A stretch of 64,000 bases of DNA from Streptomyces ferrugineus (GTDB lineage Bacteria; Actinomycetota; Actinomycetes; Streptomycetales; Streptomycetaceae): the NCBI RefSeq assembly GCF_015160855.1, contig NZ_CP063373.1:6386001-6450000 (forward strand), written 5' to 3'. The notes beneath the pieces were generated by a model. The model was not told where the DNA came from. It saw only the letters and a list, made by a program, of their open reading frames with translations, and did no database searches. Shown one piece after another: positions 27,490 through 36,108 of this stretch. Position 1 is the stretch's first letter, and each line of letters opens with the position of its first letter. A program made the translations under genes and the position numbers.

Positions 27490-28539
27490 ATGCCCACTTC
27501 CCGGTTCAGGTCAGACGAGCCGGCACTCGACTCCTTCTACTTCGAGCTGTCTGACAAGCAGCTTCAGCCACTCTGGGAACTTCACGGACTGCTCACTCCG
27601 ACACCCCGTGTGCGGGCGATCCCCTATCGTTGGTGTGCGGATGACCTTGCCAAGCTCGGCCGCCGGGCCGGTGATCTGGTCCCGATCGACCGGGGCGGCG
27701 ACCGGCGGGTGCTGGCGATGGCCAACCCGGGCTTGGGCGGCGCGCCGTTCATCTCGTCGACGCTTTGGGCGGCGGTTCAGTACCTTCAGCCCCACGAGTC
27801 GGCACCCGCGCACCGGCACACACCGGCCGCGCTACGGTTCGTCCTCGACGGGGAGGGCGTGTACACCCTCGTGAACGGCGACCCGATCGCGATGGCCCGC
27901 GGAGATCTCGTCCTGACACCGTCATGGACCTTCCACGAACACCACAACCCCGGCGACATGCCGATGATGTGGCTGGACGTGCTCGACCTTCCGGTGGTCG
28001 CGGCGCTCGACGCGGTCTTCTTCGAACCGGGCGGCGACTCCGAAGCGGACCGGACCGAGATCCCCCGTTCGACCGCCGAGCGCCGCTGGGGTGCCGGAGC
28101 CGGTCTCTCCCCCGTCGGAACACCCGATCTGCCCCCGCACTCCCCCCTGTTGGTCTACCGCTGGAAGGACACCGATGCAGCGTTGGACAACCTGCTGGAG
28201 GTCGAGGACACGAACGACGTCACCGTCCGGTTCCAGGATCCCTCCCGCGACCGCGACGTCATGCCAACGATGCGCTGTGAGATGCGGCGGGTGAATCCGG
28301 GCACCACGACGCGCCGGGAACGCCAGACCGGAACCCGCGTCACGGCGGTGCTCGACGGGTCCGGCACGGTCGTGCTCGACGGCGAGTCGTTCGACCTGTC
28401 TCCCGGTGACGTGTTCGTCGTGCCGTCCTGGTGCACCCACCAACTGCACGCGCGCACCCGCCTGGACCTGTTCACCACCAGCGACAGCCCGGTACTGGAA
28501 GCCCTGCACCTGCACCGGTCCGAGGAGGTCGACTCATGA
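27490..28539 (+). CDS. Gentisate 1,2-dioxygenase
   Basis: A 349-residue bicupin Fe(II) enzyme that opens gentisate (2,5-dihydroxybenzoate) to maleylpyruvate. The N-terminal cupin carries the iron ligands in QPHESAPAHRHTPAALRF (His102, His108, His110) and PSWTFHEHHNPGDMP. The C-terminal cupin is SFDLSPGDVFVVPSWCTHQL. The length is normal for the family. First gene of the operon, with GAGGTGA before the ATG; its stop overlaps the start of the hydroxylase gene (ATGA at 28536), so ring hydroxylation, cleavage and hydrolysis are coupled in one transcript. Confidence 0.93.
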   Translation: MPTSRFRSDEPALDSFYFELSDKQLQPLWELHGLLTPTPRVRAIPYRWCADDLAKLGRRAGDLVPIDRGGDRRVLAMANPGLGGAPFISSTLWAAVQYLQPHESAPAHRHTPAALRFVLDGEGVYTLVNGDPIAMARGDLVLTPSWTFHEHHNPGDMPMMWLDVLDLPVVAALDAVFFEPGGDSEADRTEIPRSTAERRWGAGAGLSPVGTPDLPPHSPLLVYRWKDTDAALDNLLEVEDTNDVTVRFQDPSRDRDVMPTMRCEMRRVNPGTTTRRERQTGTRVTAVLDGSGTVVLDGESFDLSPGDVFVVPSWCTHQLHARTRLDLFTTSDSPVLEALHLHRSEEVDS

Positions 28540-29711
28540 GCGGGCACGACACACTGGTCGTCGGCGGCGGCATCGGGGGGCTCGCGGCGGCACTGGCCCT
28601 GGCCCGCGCCGGCCGTCGGACGCTGCTGACGGAACAGGCCCCGCAGTTCGCCGAGATCGGTGCCGGACTCCAGCTGGGGCCGAACGCGATGCGGGCCTTC
28701 GACCGGCTCGGCGTGCTCGGGCCGGTTCTCGAAACCGCCGTACTGCCCGCCCGCGCCGTGATCCGCGACGCCGTCACGGGCGATGAGCTCACCGTGCTCG
28801 ACCTCGGGCACCCGTTCCGTGCCCGGTACGGCTACCCGTACGTCGTCGCGCACCGCCACGACGTGCTGTCCGTCCTGCTCGACGCCTGCCGGGCCGAACC
28901 CGGCATCGAGCTGCGGACCGGCCGCACCGCCGCCGGCGTGCGTGAACGGGACGAGCACGCCGACGTCACCTTCTCCGACGGCGAGGTGCTGACCACACAG
29001 CTCCTGGTCGGGGCGGACGGCCTCCGGTCCCGGGTGCGGCGCCTCATCGACACGAGCCCACCCCGGTTCAGCGGTCATGTCGCCTACCGGGGCGCGAGCG
29101 ACCGGTCAGAACTCGGCAGAGGACTGGCGCCCGACGATGTGACACTCTGGATCGGCCCAGGCATCCACCTGATGCAGTACCCCGTACGACGCGGCGAGCT
29201 GTACAACCAGGTCGCCGTCTACGAGCGCCCCGCAGGTGCACGGGAGCCGCGTGGCGATGCGGAGGAGTTCCGCGCCGCCTTCGCCATCGCGCACCCGAGT
29301 GTCCGCGAGTACGTCGCGCTCCTCGATCCCCACCGGGACTGGCCCGTGTACGACCGGGACCCGCTGCCGACCTGGACGACGGCACACACGGCGCTGCTCG
29401 GCGACGCCGCACACGCCATGCTCCAGTACCTCGGGCAGGGCGCGTGCCAGGCCCTGGAGGACGCGGTCGCGCTGGGCGACGCCGTCTCGGACCATCAACA
29501 CTCCCAGGACCGGGCGCTGAAACAGTACGAGGAACGGCGTATCGCCCGAGCCTCCCGCTGCCAGACCGTGGCCCGGCCGTGGGGCAACCTCTGGCACACC
29601 CAGGACCCGACACTGCTCGCCCTGCGCAACCGCGTGTTCCGGTTGCGCCGACCCGACGACTACTCCGATCTCGACTGGCTCTACACCGCTTCCTCTGAGG
29701 ACACCGCATGA
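28536..29711 (+). CDS. FAD-dependent 3-hydroxybenzoate 6-monooxygenase-like hydroxylase
   Basis: A 391-residue class A flavoprotein hydroxylase. Landmarks: FAD-binding VVGGGIGGLAAALALARAGR (residues 8-27), the DG motif LLVGADGLRSRVR, and the second FAD motif ALLGDAAHAMLQYLGQGACQ. It is close to salicylate/3-hydroxybenzoate hydroxylases. Next to gentisate dioxygenase the natural reaction is 3-hydroxybenzoate (or salicylate) to gentisate with NAD(P)H and O2. Both neighbours overlap it by ATGA. The precise substrate (3-hydroxybenzoate versus salicylate) cannot be settled from sequence alone. Confidence 0.88.
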   Translation: MSGHDTLVVGGGIGGLAAALALARAGRRTLLTEQAPQFAEIGAGLQLGPNAMRAFDRLGVLGPVLETAVLPARAVIRDAVTGDELTVLDLGHPFRARYGYPYVVAHRHDVLSVLLDACRAEPGIELRTGRTAAGVRERDEHADVTFSDGEVLTTQLLVGADGLRSRVRRLIDTSPPRFSGHVAYRGASDRSELGRGLAPDDVTLWIGPGIHLMQYPVRRGELYNQVAVYERPAGAREPRGDAEEFRAAFAIAHPSVREYVALLDPHRDWPVYDRDPLPTWTTAHTALLGDAAHAMLQYLGQGACQALEDAVALGDAVSDHQHSQDRALKQYEERRIARASRCQTVARPWGNLWHTQDPTLLALRNRVFRLRRPDDYSDLDWLYTASSEDTA

Positions 29712-30574
29712 AACTGCTCAGCTTCATCAGGCCGGACGGCATCGCCACCGCCGGACGACTCGACGACGACCGCGTCGTGGACCTCGGCAGGCCGTTGCGG
29801 ACGCTGCTCGGCGATCCCATACCGGAAGGAACGCCACGTGGTGCGGACGTTTTCCACCTTGGAGAGGTCACTCTCCAGCCGGTCGTTCCCGAGCCGTCGA
29901 AAATCATCGCCGCGCCGGTCAACTACCGCGACCACCAGGCCGAGATGAACGAGGCCTACCACATCGACGCTCTCGGCATCTTCCTCAAGGCCCCGTCGTC
30001 GGTCCTCGCCCACCAGGGCACCATCCGACTGCCGTACACCGACCGGCGCTTCGACCAGGAGGGCGAGCTGGCACTCGTCATCGGCCGACCCGGACGCGAC
30101 ATCACCGTAGCCGACGCCCTGAAGCACGTCGCCGGATACACCTGCCTGCTCGACATCACCATGCGCGGCGGCGAGGACCGCTCCACCCGCAAGTCCTTCG
30201 ACACCTTCACCCCGGTCGGCCCCTACCTGGTCACCCCGGACGAGGTCGGCCCGTTGGAGTCACTGACCCTGCGCACCTGGGTCGGCGACGAACTGCGGCA
30301 GGACGCCGACATCAAGGACCTCATCTGGAGCGTTCCCCGGCTGATCGCCTACGCGTCCTCGGTCATGACCCTCCGCACGGGCGACATCATCACCACCGGA
30401 ACGCCGGCCGGCGTCGGCACCATCACCGAGGGCGACCGCATCACGGTCGATATCGGCCACGTCGGCCGCCTCGAAGCCACGGTGAGCACGCAAGGCGCCG
30501 TCCCCTGCCCCACCAAGGGCGCACACCGCGGCCCCGTACCGCCGAAGACGGTGACGCCTACACGCAGCAAATGA
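29708..30574 (+). CDS. Fumarylacetoacetate-hydrolase-family protein (maleyl/fumarylpyruvate hydrolase)
   Basis: A 288-residue FAH-family enzyme. The metal site is visible as FDQEGELALVIG (Glu-x-Glu) and the following Asp in TCLLDITMRGGED. KSFDTFTPVGPYLVTPDEV and TTGTPAGVGTITEGD are family signatures. In the gentisate pathway it would split fumarylpyruvate, or maleylpyruvate directly, to pyruvate and fumarate/maleate. No maleylpyruvate isomerase gene is seen in the operon, so either direct maleylpyruvate cleavage occurs or an isomerase is elsewhere. The last 30 residues are extra, basic and Pro-rich. Confidence 0.88.
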   Translation: MKLLSFIRPDGIATAGRLDDDRVVDLGRPLRTLLGDPIPEGTPRGADVFHLGEVTLQPVVPEPSKIIAAPVNYRDHQAEMNEAYHIDALGIFLKAPSSVLAHQGTIRLPYTDRRFDQEGELALVIGRPGRDITVADALKHVAGYTCLLDITMRGGEDRSTRKSFDTFTPVGPYLVTPDEVGPLESLTLRTWVGDELRQDADIKDLIWSVPRLIAYASSVMTLRTGDIITTGTPAGVGTITEGDRITVDIGHVGRLEATVSTQGAVPCPTKGAHRGPVPPKTVTPTRSK

Positions 30575-30676
30575 TCGGTGCGCTTTCCAAGGCCACGACA
30601 CATGGGAAGCCCGCCATCGCCGTGGCCCGGTGCGTACACGACGCCCCTGCGGCAGGGTCATCTGGGATCCGAAGCG

Positions 30677-31270
30677 TCAGTTCGCGGCGTTCTTCACAGC
30701 AGGGCAGGTCACCGCGGGTCGAGACGACCTGAGGGCGAGGTCAAGGGTGACGGGGGTGTCCGAGGCGTTGGAGAAGGCCACCTCGCGGGCGATGCCGGGG
30801 CCGCGAGGCCAGGTGAGGCGGCCGAAGTCCGCGGCGGTCGCGGTGACCGACACCGGCTGGTCGACGGCGCGCTCCGCGTCGACCAGGCCGGAGCCCTGGT
30901 CGTACACCGACTCACCGGCGGTGGGGTCGGCGCTGGAGACCAGGGCCTGGGCCACCTGCCGGGGCGTCCCGTCGGGGTGGGCCTGCATGACCAGGGCGGC
31001 GGCGCCGTCGACGGCGGGTGCCGCCATCGACGTACCGGACCGGCGGGTGTAGTGGTCGTCAACCGGTCCCACCGGGCCCTCGCGGTCGACAGCGTCGATC
31101 GAGGTGCCCGTGGCGCGGGCGGCCGTCTCGGCGACGCCCGGGGTCTTTATATTGGGCTTGACGGTGTAGTCGCCGAAGAGGGGCCCCGGCTGGAGAAGGT
31201 CGCCACCCGATCGTCGCCGCCGGCCGCGCCGACCGCGAGAGCGCCCTCGGCGGCGGCCGAGGGGGGAGGC
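30677..31270 (-). pseudogene. Subtilisin-like (S8) serine protease remnant
   Basis: The frame reads GDYTVKPNIKTPGVAETAAR, the catalytic-serine motif GTSMAAPAVDGAAALVMQAH and a further SADPTAGESVYDQGSGLVDA, as in Streptomyces subtilases. Just 5' (31183-31270) the matching upstream segment (VGA..DD.VATFSSRGP-like) is in other frames. The catalytic Asp and His regions and the signal peptide are missing, and the 3' end stops early after about 55 post-domain residues. A dead fragment between two catabolic operons. Confidence 0.65.
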
Positions 31271-31383
31271 GGTGGTGCCACTCGCGGGCCCAGACCACCT
31301 CAATACCTATGTTTCCCAAGGCACAGTAAAACCAACGGAGTTCAACAATTCCGCCGGAGCCGTCGGCGCCGACCGATGCGGCC

Positions 31384-32172
31384 TCAGGCAGCGGCCAGGG
31401 CCAGGCGCTCGCTGATTTCCCCCGCTGTGGTCAGCAGCTTCTGGGCGACCTCGGCCTCCGCCTCGGGGTAGAGGCGGGAAGCCAAGGCCGCCACGCTCAC
31501 CGCCGCCACGACCTGTCCGCCTTGACTCCGGATCGGCGCGGAGATACCCACGACGTCGAGGTCGAGTTCGCCGCGGGTGACGGAGTAGCCGAGTCTGCGG
31601 ATGCGGCCCATACGTTCGACCAACGCATCGACATCGGTGAGGGTGGATGGAGTGAAACGGCGCAGCTCGGCAGCCCCCAACAGCCGGCGAGCCTCGTCCT
31701 CGGGGCTCCAGGCCAGCAGAACGAGAGCCGCAGCTCCGGCGTTGAGGGGGAGGGTGCTGCCGCGCTCGTAGGAGATGCGGACCGCGCGGGACTCGCTCTC
31801 CGCGCGGTCGACGCAGACGACGAGGTCGCCGACGCGGCGGGTGAGCAGGACGGTCTCCTGCACCTCGGCCGCGAGTGCCTCCATCAAGGGCAGGGCGACC
31901 TCGGAGAGGCCGTAGCTGCGGCGGGCCAGCCGGGCGATCTCCAGGACCCGCAGGCCGAGCCGGAAGCCGCCCCCGGGCGCCTCTTCGAGGAAACGCCCGG
32001 CGACCAGGCTCTGGAGGTAGCGGTACGCGGTGGAGCGGGCCACACCCAGCCGCTCCGCCACGACCGTTCCGGAGACGACGAGTTGGTCGTCGTCGAACAT
32101 GGTCAGGATGTCGAGGGCCCGATCGGCCGTGGAGTTACGCTCGCGGTAGGTGGGGGACACTGTTCCTGACAT
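31384..32172 (-). CDS. IclR-family regulator of the large minus-strand aromatic operon
   Basis: A 262-residue IclR protein. The N-terminal winged helix is STADRALDILTMFDDDQLVV and VVAERLGVARSTAYRYLQSL; the C-terminal effector domain spans about residues 80-255 (LPLMEALAAEVQETVLLTRR, GYSVTRGELDLDVVGISAPI). The start at 32172 leaves the usual short leader; an ATG at 32214 would add 14 residues and abut the hydrolase stop, and has a slightly better ribosome site (AAGGA). It is the last gene of the operon that begins at 40834, so it is probably autoregulated with it. Confidence 0.87.
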   Translation of the reverse strand: MSGTVSPTYRERNSTADRALDILTMFDDDQLVVSGTVVAERLGVARSTAYRYLQSLVAGRFLEEAPGGGFRLGLRVLEIARLARRSYGLSEVALPLMEALAAEVQETVLLTRRVGDLVVCVDRAESESRAVRISYERGSTLPLNAGAAALVLLAWSPEDEARRLLGAAELRRFTPSTLTDVDALVERMGRIRRLGYSVTRGELDLDVVGISAPIRSQGGQVVAAVSVAALASRLYPEAEAEVAQKLLTTAGEISERLALAAA

Positions 32173-32215
32173 GCCGGACACTCTAGCGGCTGGGGGCGGG
32201 TCGGTGGGGGGCATG

Positions 32216-33058
32216 TCACCGATGGTCCTTGACGACGGTGTTGCGCAGTTCCCCGATGCCCTCGATGGTCGTCACGAGTTCCTGCCCGGGGCGCAGGAAC
32301 ACCTTGGGGTCCCGGCCCGCGCCCACGCCGCCGGGGGTGCCGGTGAGGATGAGGTCGCCGGGCAGCAGCGTGATGATGGTGCTGACGTAGGCGATGACGT
32401 CGGCGACGTCGAAGAGCAGGTCTGCGGTGTTGGACTTCTGCATGGTCTGGCCGTCGACGGCGCACTCGATGGCCAGCCCGGAGGCGCCGGAGGGGAGTTC
32501 GTCCGGCGTGACGAGGACGGGCCCTACCGGAGTGGTGCCCTCGAAGGTCTTGCCGGCGAGGAACTCCCTGGTGCGGTGCTGCCAGTCCCGGACCGTGACG
32601 TCGTTGGCGACCGTGTACCCGGCGACGTGCTCCAGTGCTTCCTCGCGCGACAGATGGCGGCCTGCCAGGCCGATGACGACGCCGAGTTCGGCCTCCCAGT
32701 CGAGGTCGTCGCTGACCGGTGGCATGTGAACGTCGTCCCGGGCGCCGATCAGGGAGCCGTCGTACTTGGCGAAGAGGGTGGGGTGCGCCGGGGTCGGGCG
32801 ACCCATCTCCTTGATATGGGTGGCGTAGTTCAGTCCCAGGCAGACGATCTTGTTCGGGTGCGGGACTATCGGAGCGAGGGAGACGCTGTCCTGCGGGATC
32901 CGGTCCCCGTTCCTGGCGGCTCGTTCTCGCCAGTCGGCTCCGGAGGCGAGCAGCGTGCCGACGTCGGTGTACGGAAGCAGGACGAATTCGTCGCCGTCCT
33001 GACGAGCGGCGGTCGTGGTGCGGTACCCGTCGTGGAGACGGACCGTGCTGAGCCTCAT
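32216..33058 (-). CDS. Fumarylacetoacetate-hydrolase-family hydrolase
   Basis: A 280-residue FAH-family protein distinct from the one in the gentisate operon. It contains KIVCLGLNYATHIKEMGRPT, the metal-binding DLDWEAELGVVIGLAGRHLS (Glu-x-Glu), the ligand Asp of ANDVTVRDWQHR, and LTGTPGGVGAGRDPKVFLRP. Family members hydrolyse acylpyruvates or decarboxylate/hydrate meta-cleavage products. With the upstream hydroxylase and VOC dioxygenase-like protein it forms the bottom of a ring-cleavage pathway. The start overlaps the hydroxylase stop by ATGA. Confidence 0.88.
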   Translation of the reverse strand: MRLSTVRLHDGYRTTTAARQDGDEFVLLPYTDVGTLLASGADWRERAARNGDRIPQDSVSLAPIVPHPNKIVCLGLNYATHIKEMGRPTPAHPTLFAKYDGSLIGARDDVHMPPVSDDLDWEAELGVVIGLAGRHLSREEALEHVAGYTVANDVTVRDWQHRTREFLAGKTFEGTTPVGPVLVTPDELPSGASGLAIECAVDGQTMQKSNTADLLFDVADVIAYVSTIITLLPGDLILTGTPGGVGAGRDPKVFLRPGQELVTTIEGIGELRNTVVKDHR

Positions 33059-34737
33059 CGGCGTGCTCCTTGGAATTGCGGTCTCTCGGGGGTGGCTGGG
33101 CGGGAGGTGCGGGCGCCGGTCGAGCGCCGTAGCTCCACCTCGACATGGCCCGCCTGGTCGGGAGGGAAGACGGCGGCCACCACCCGGTCGGGACGTACGA
33201 GTACGAAGCGCCCGGCCAGGTCCTGAAGAAAGGACCGGGGGCCACCGTCGGCATCCGTGATCGCGGGCCGCTCGGTGGCGCGGTCGAGTGCCAGGTCACC
33301 GATGACCACATCAATCTCGGTGCCAGGCGGGAGGCCGACTTCTCCGACCGAGGTCCAGTCGGCCTCGGTGAGGCCCACGCCCAGGAGACTCCAGCCAGTG
33401 CCGAGGACATCGTCGAGGAGGACGAGTCGGTAGCTGGGACCGAGCAGTACGCGCGGCTGCGAAAGCACCGTGCCGACGAGCGGGTGAACTCGTTTGCCCG
33501 GCCGGACGACGGCTCCGGTCCGTGCCCGGGTGTCCGGGCGGTAGCGCATCTCGGTGAGGTAGCGGCGTCCAGGGCCGGTCAGCAGTGCGGCGCGCACCAA
33601 CAGATCCCGCAGGTGTGCACGCGGGCGGCTGGTGGTCATGACGGTCCGGCCGAGCCGGACGGACAGGTCGATCATCGCCTGGGCGTGCGGTCGGCGTTCC
33701 ACGTCGTAGGTGTCGAGGAGGGCGTCGTCAGCCCGCTCGTTCAGAACCTCCGTCAGCTTCCAGCACAGATTGGCAGCGTCCCGGATGCCGGAGTTGAGGC
33801 CCTGTCCGGCGAACGGCGGCATCATGTGCGCGGCGTCGCCCAGCAGGAAGCAACGACCCACCCGCAGTCGCTCGGCGAGCAGCGCGTGGAAGCTGTAGGC
33901 GACGGCCCGCTCCAGCTGCCTCGGAGTGATCTCCCGGAAGGGCTGGAGGAGCCGGCGCACGAGATCGAACGGCGGCTCCTGACCGGCCGCACTCTCGCCC
34001 GGCCGCAGCAGGAACTCGTAGCGGCAGCGGCCGTCGCGGCCGGGCACGATCACTGTGGGGCGAGAGGGGTCACCGATGTGCATGCCGTATCGCTCGCGGT
34101 GCGGGTCATCCAGGGTGTCCAGCACGAGCCACACCTCGTCCGGGAAGCTGCGCCCCCGCATGGGAACGGACAGCAGCCGGCGCACTGTGCTGCGTCCACC
34201 GTCACACCCGAGTACGTAGGAGACCTCCAGGTCCTCGGCGGCACCGCCGGTGCTGAGCGAGACGCGGACATGGGTGGCGTGCTGTGCCAGCCCCACCAGC
34301 CGGGTGCCGAAGCGTGCCTCGACGTGCGGGTGACGGGCCAGTTCTGCCTGGAGCACCCGCTCCAGATCCGGCTGGGCGAACGGGTTCTTGAAGGGGTGGC
34401 CGAAGCGCCGATCACCGCTGCCTCGGGCGTGCACCAGAGAGCGGCCGCCCACGCCGAAGTACCTCGTGCCGGTACCTGGCACGATGATCGGGTACACCGC
34501 GTCGGACAGGCCCGCGGACTGCAGTGTGCGCAGCGACTCGTCGTCCAGACTGATCGCCTTGGCCGCGTCGCTGGTGGTGGTGTTGCGCTCGACCAACAGG
34601 ACCCGTACGCCCAGCGAGCCGAGCAGGTGGGCCGCGGTCAGGCCGACGGGGCCCGCACCGACGATCAGCACGGCGGGGTCGGCGGTGGTCTGCGCCTGAC
34701 CCGGTGGAGGGCTGGTTCCCGATGTCGGTTCACTCAT
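33055..34737 (-). CDS. MhpA-like FAD-dependent aromatic hydroxylase
   Basis: A 560-residue flavoprotein monooxygenase. FAD site VLIVGAGPVGLTAAHLLGSL (about 23-42) and ERN; DG motif VLGCDGGRSTVRR; second motif CFLLGDAAHMMPPFAGQGLN. The C-terminal thioredoxin-like region (from about residue 440) is typical of the 3-(3-hydroxyphenyl)propionate/resorcinol hydroxylase group. It would introduce a hydroxyl next to an existing phenol, giving the diol for extradiol cleavage. Coupled to the hydrolase downstream; 42 nt behind the VOC gene. The substrate is inferred only by class. Confidence 0.9.
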   Translation of the reverse strand: MSEPTSGTSPPPGQAQTTADPAVLIVGAGPVGLTAAHLLGSLGVRVLLVERNTTTSDAAKAISLDDESLRTLQSAGLSDAVYPIIVPGTGTRYFGVGGRSLVHARGSGDRRFGHPFKNPFAQPDLERVLQAELARHPHVEARFGTRLVGLAQHATHVRVSLSTGGAAEDLEVSYVLGCDGGRSTVRRLLSVPMRGRSFPDEVWLVLDTLDDPHRERYGMHIGDPSRPTVIVPGRDGRCRYEFLLRPGESAAGQEPPFDLVRRLLQPFREITPRQLERAVAYSFHALLAERLRVGRCFLLGDAAHMMPPFAGQGLNSGIRDAANLCWKLTEVLNERADDALLDTYDVERRPHAQAMIDLSVRLGRTVMTTSRPRAHLRDLLVRAALLTGPGRRYLTEMRYRPDTRARTGAVVRPGKRVHPLVGTVLSQPRVLLGPSYRLVLLDDVLGTGWSLLGVGLTEADWTSVGEVGLPPGTEIDVVIGDLALDRATERPAITDADGGPRSFLQDLAGRFVLVRPDRVVAAVFPPDQAGHVEVELRRSTGARTSRPATPERPQFQGARR

Positions 34738-34779
34738 GAAGTGGGGCTCCGCTGTGGTCGTCGGGACGGGGCGGCGAAC

Positions 34780-35271
34780 TCACTGGACGGGCTGATAAGC
34801 GGGCCCTCCTTCGGTCAGCAGCCGCTCGGACTCGGCGAGGATCTCCTCGGGCGGCAGGTCAAGGTCGATCGTTTTGCGGAAGGGCTGGGGCACGTTCCGC
34901 TCCAGCCGCAGGTAGACCTCGTTGCGGTTGCCCTCCGGATCGAAGAAGTAGATCCCGATCGCGTTGCCGTGGGTGACCTCCTGCTGGACCTCGATGCCCT
35001 CGGCACGAAAGCGGTGGTGGAAGTCGATGACCGACTCCAGGGAGTCCACCCGCCAGGAGACCTGGTGCGTGAGTTTCACTCCGTCGGGTGCCGTGCGACC
35101 GCGCTGGAGCACGAACTCGTGATGCTCCTCGTCAGGGCGGGCGGACAGGAAGACGATCCCCCGTTCCTCGTCCTCGTCGGTGACGGTCAACCCCATAACG
35201 CGGCTGTAGAAGTCGCGCATCAGCTCCAGGTCGTACACCCAGAAGCCGGTGTGCCCGAGCCCAGTGATCAC
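34780..35271 (-). CDS. VOC-superfamily protein, single-domain extradiol-dioxygenase-like
   Basis: A 163-residue vicinal-oxygen-chelate protein with paired beta-alpha-beta-beta-beta modules. The likely metal triad is visible: His7 (GLGHTGFWV), His69 (KLTHQVSWRV) and Glu118 (GNRNEVYLRL). HEFVLQRG in the first module and FFDPEGNRNEVY in the second match ring-cleaving type I extradiol dioxygenases rather than glyoxalase I. Between an aromatic hydroxylase and an FAH-type hydrolase, a catechol-cleaving role is the best inference. A non-catalytic or different VOC role cannot be excluded. Confidence 0.82.
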   Translation of the reverse strand: MITGLGHTGFWVYDLELMRDFYSRVMGLTVTDEDEERGIVFLSARPDEEHHEFVLQRGRTAPDGVKLTHQVSWRVDSLESVIDFHHRFRAEGIEVQQEVTHGNAIGIYFFDPEGNRNEVYLRLERNVPQPFRKTIDLDLPPEEILAESERLLTEGGPAYQPVQ

Positions 35272-35307
35272 TTTCGGTATCTCCTTTCAGGACCGGCTTG
35301 TCTGTTG

Positions 35308-36108
35308 TCAGGACAGGTTCTGGTCGAGTGGTGACAGGCTCAGGTCCACCGCGGAGACACCGCAGTCCGCCATGAGCACGGCGCCGGTGACGACCGCCGA
35401 GCGCGGCCCGGCGAGGAACGCGATGACCTCGGCGATCTCCGACGGCTCCGCCGCACGACGCAGCGGCACCAGCGATCCGGCACGCCGGTAGGCGGTATCC
35501 CGGTCCAGGCCGGACCGGAAGCCGACCTCGTCCATCACGCGGTCGAGCATCGGGGTGCGCACAGCACCGGGACAGATCACGTTCGCGCGGACCCCGAGGG
35601 GTCCGAAGTCGGCGGCCAACGACCGAGTGAGTCCGATGAGGGCGTGTTTGGAGGTGGTGTACGCGGCGGCGGCGGGCACGGCGAGCGTCCCCGCCAGCGA
35701 GGACACGAGCACCACGGCACCGCCGGTGTCGATCAGCGCGGGCAGCGCGCTGCGGGTCGTCACGTAGGCGGTGTCCAGGTTGGCCCGCAGCGTGTCCCGC
35801 CAGCCGGGCTCCGAGTCCAGGACCGTGCCGAAGGTACCGAGGCCGGCGCAGCACACCACGGCGTCGAGTCGCCCCCCGTCCAGGAGCGCGGTGCCGACCG
35901 CGCGCCGTACGTCGTTCTCGTCGGCGGCGTCGCCCGGAACGGCTGTCGTCCGGGGCAGACCGGCGACCTTCCCGAGACCCGGATCGTCCGGCCCCAAGGC
36001 GACCACGGTGGCCCCGCGCTCGGTCAGCAGCTCCGCGGTGGCGTACCCGATACCGCCGCCGCCCCCGGTGATCAGGACGGTACGACCGGTGAACTCTGCG
36101 GTACTCAT
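35308..36108 (-). CDS. Short-chain dehydrogenase/reductase
   Basis: A 266-residue classical SDR with cofactor loop TGGGGGIG (about residues 15-22), CCAGLG (NAG equivalent), catalytic Ser in VLVSSLAG and YTTSK, and ICPGAVRTPM. It probably oxidises or reduces a hydroxyl/carbonyl of the imported compound. It overlaps the LivM-type permease stop (ATGA at 36105-36108), so it is expressed with the importer. Confidence 0.9.
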   Translation of the reverse strand: MSTAEFTGRTVLITGGGGGIGYATAELLTERGATVVALGPDDPGLGKVAGLPRTTAVPGDAADENDVRRAVGTALLDGGRLDAVVCCAGLGTFGTVLDSEPGWRDTLRANLDTAYVTTRSALPALIDTGGAVVLVSSLAGTLAVPAAAAYTTSKHALIGLTRSLAADFGPLGVRANVICPGAVRTPMLDRVMDEVGFRSGLDRDTAYRRAGSLVPLRRAAEPSEIAEVIAFLAGPRSAVVTGAVLMADCGVSAVDLSLSPLDQNLS

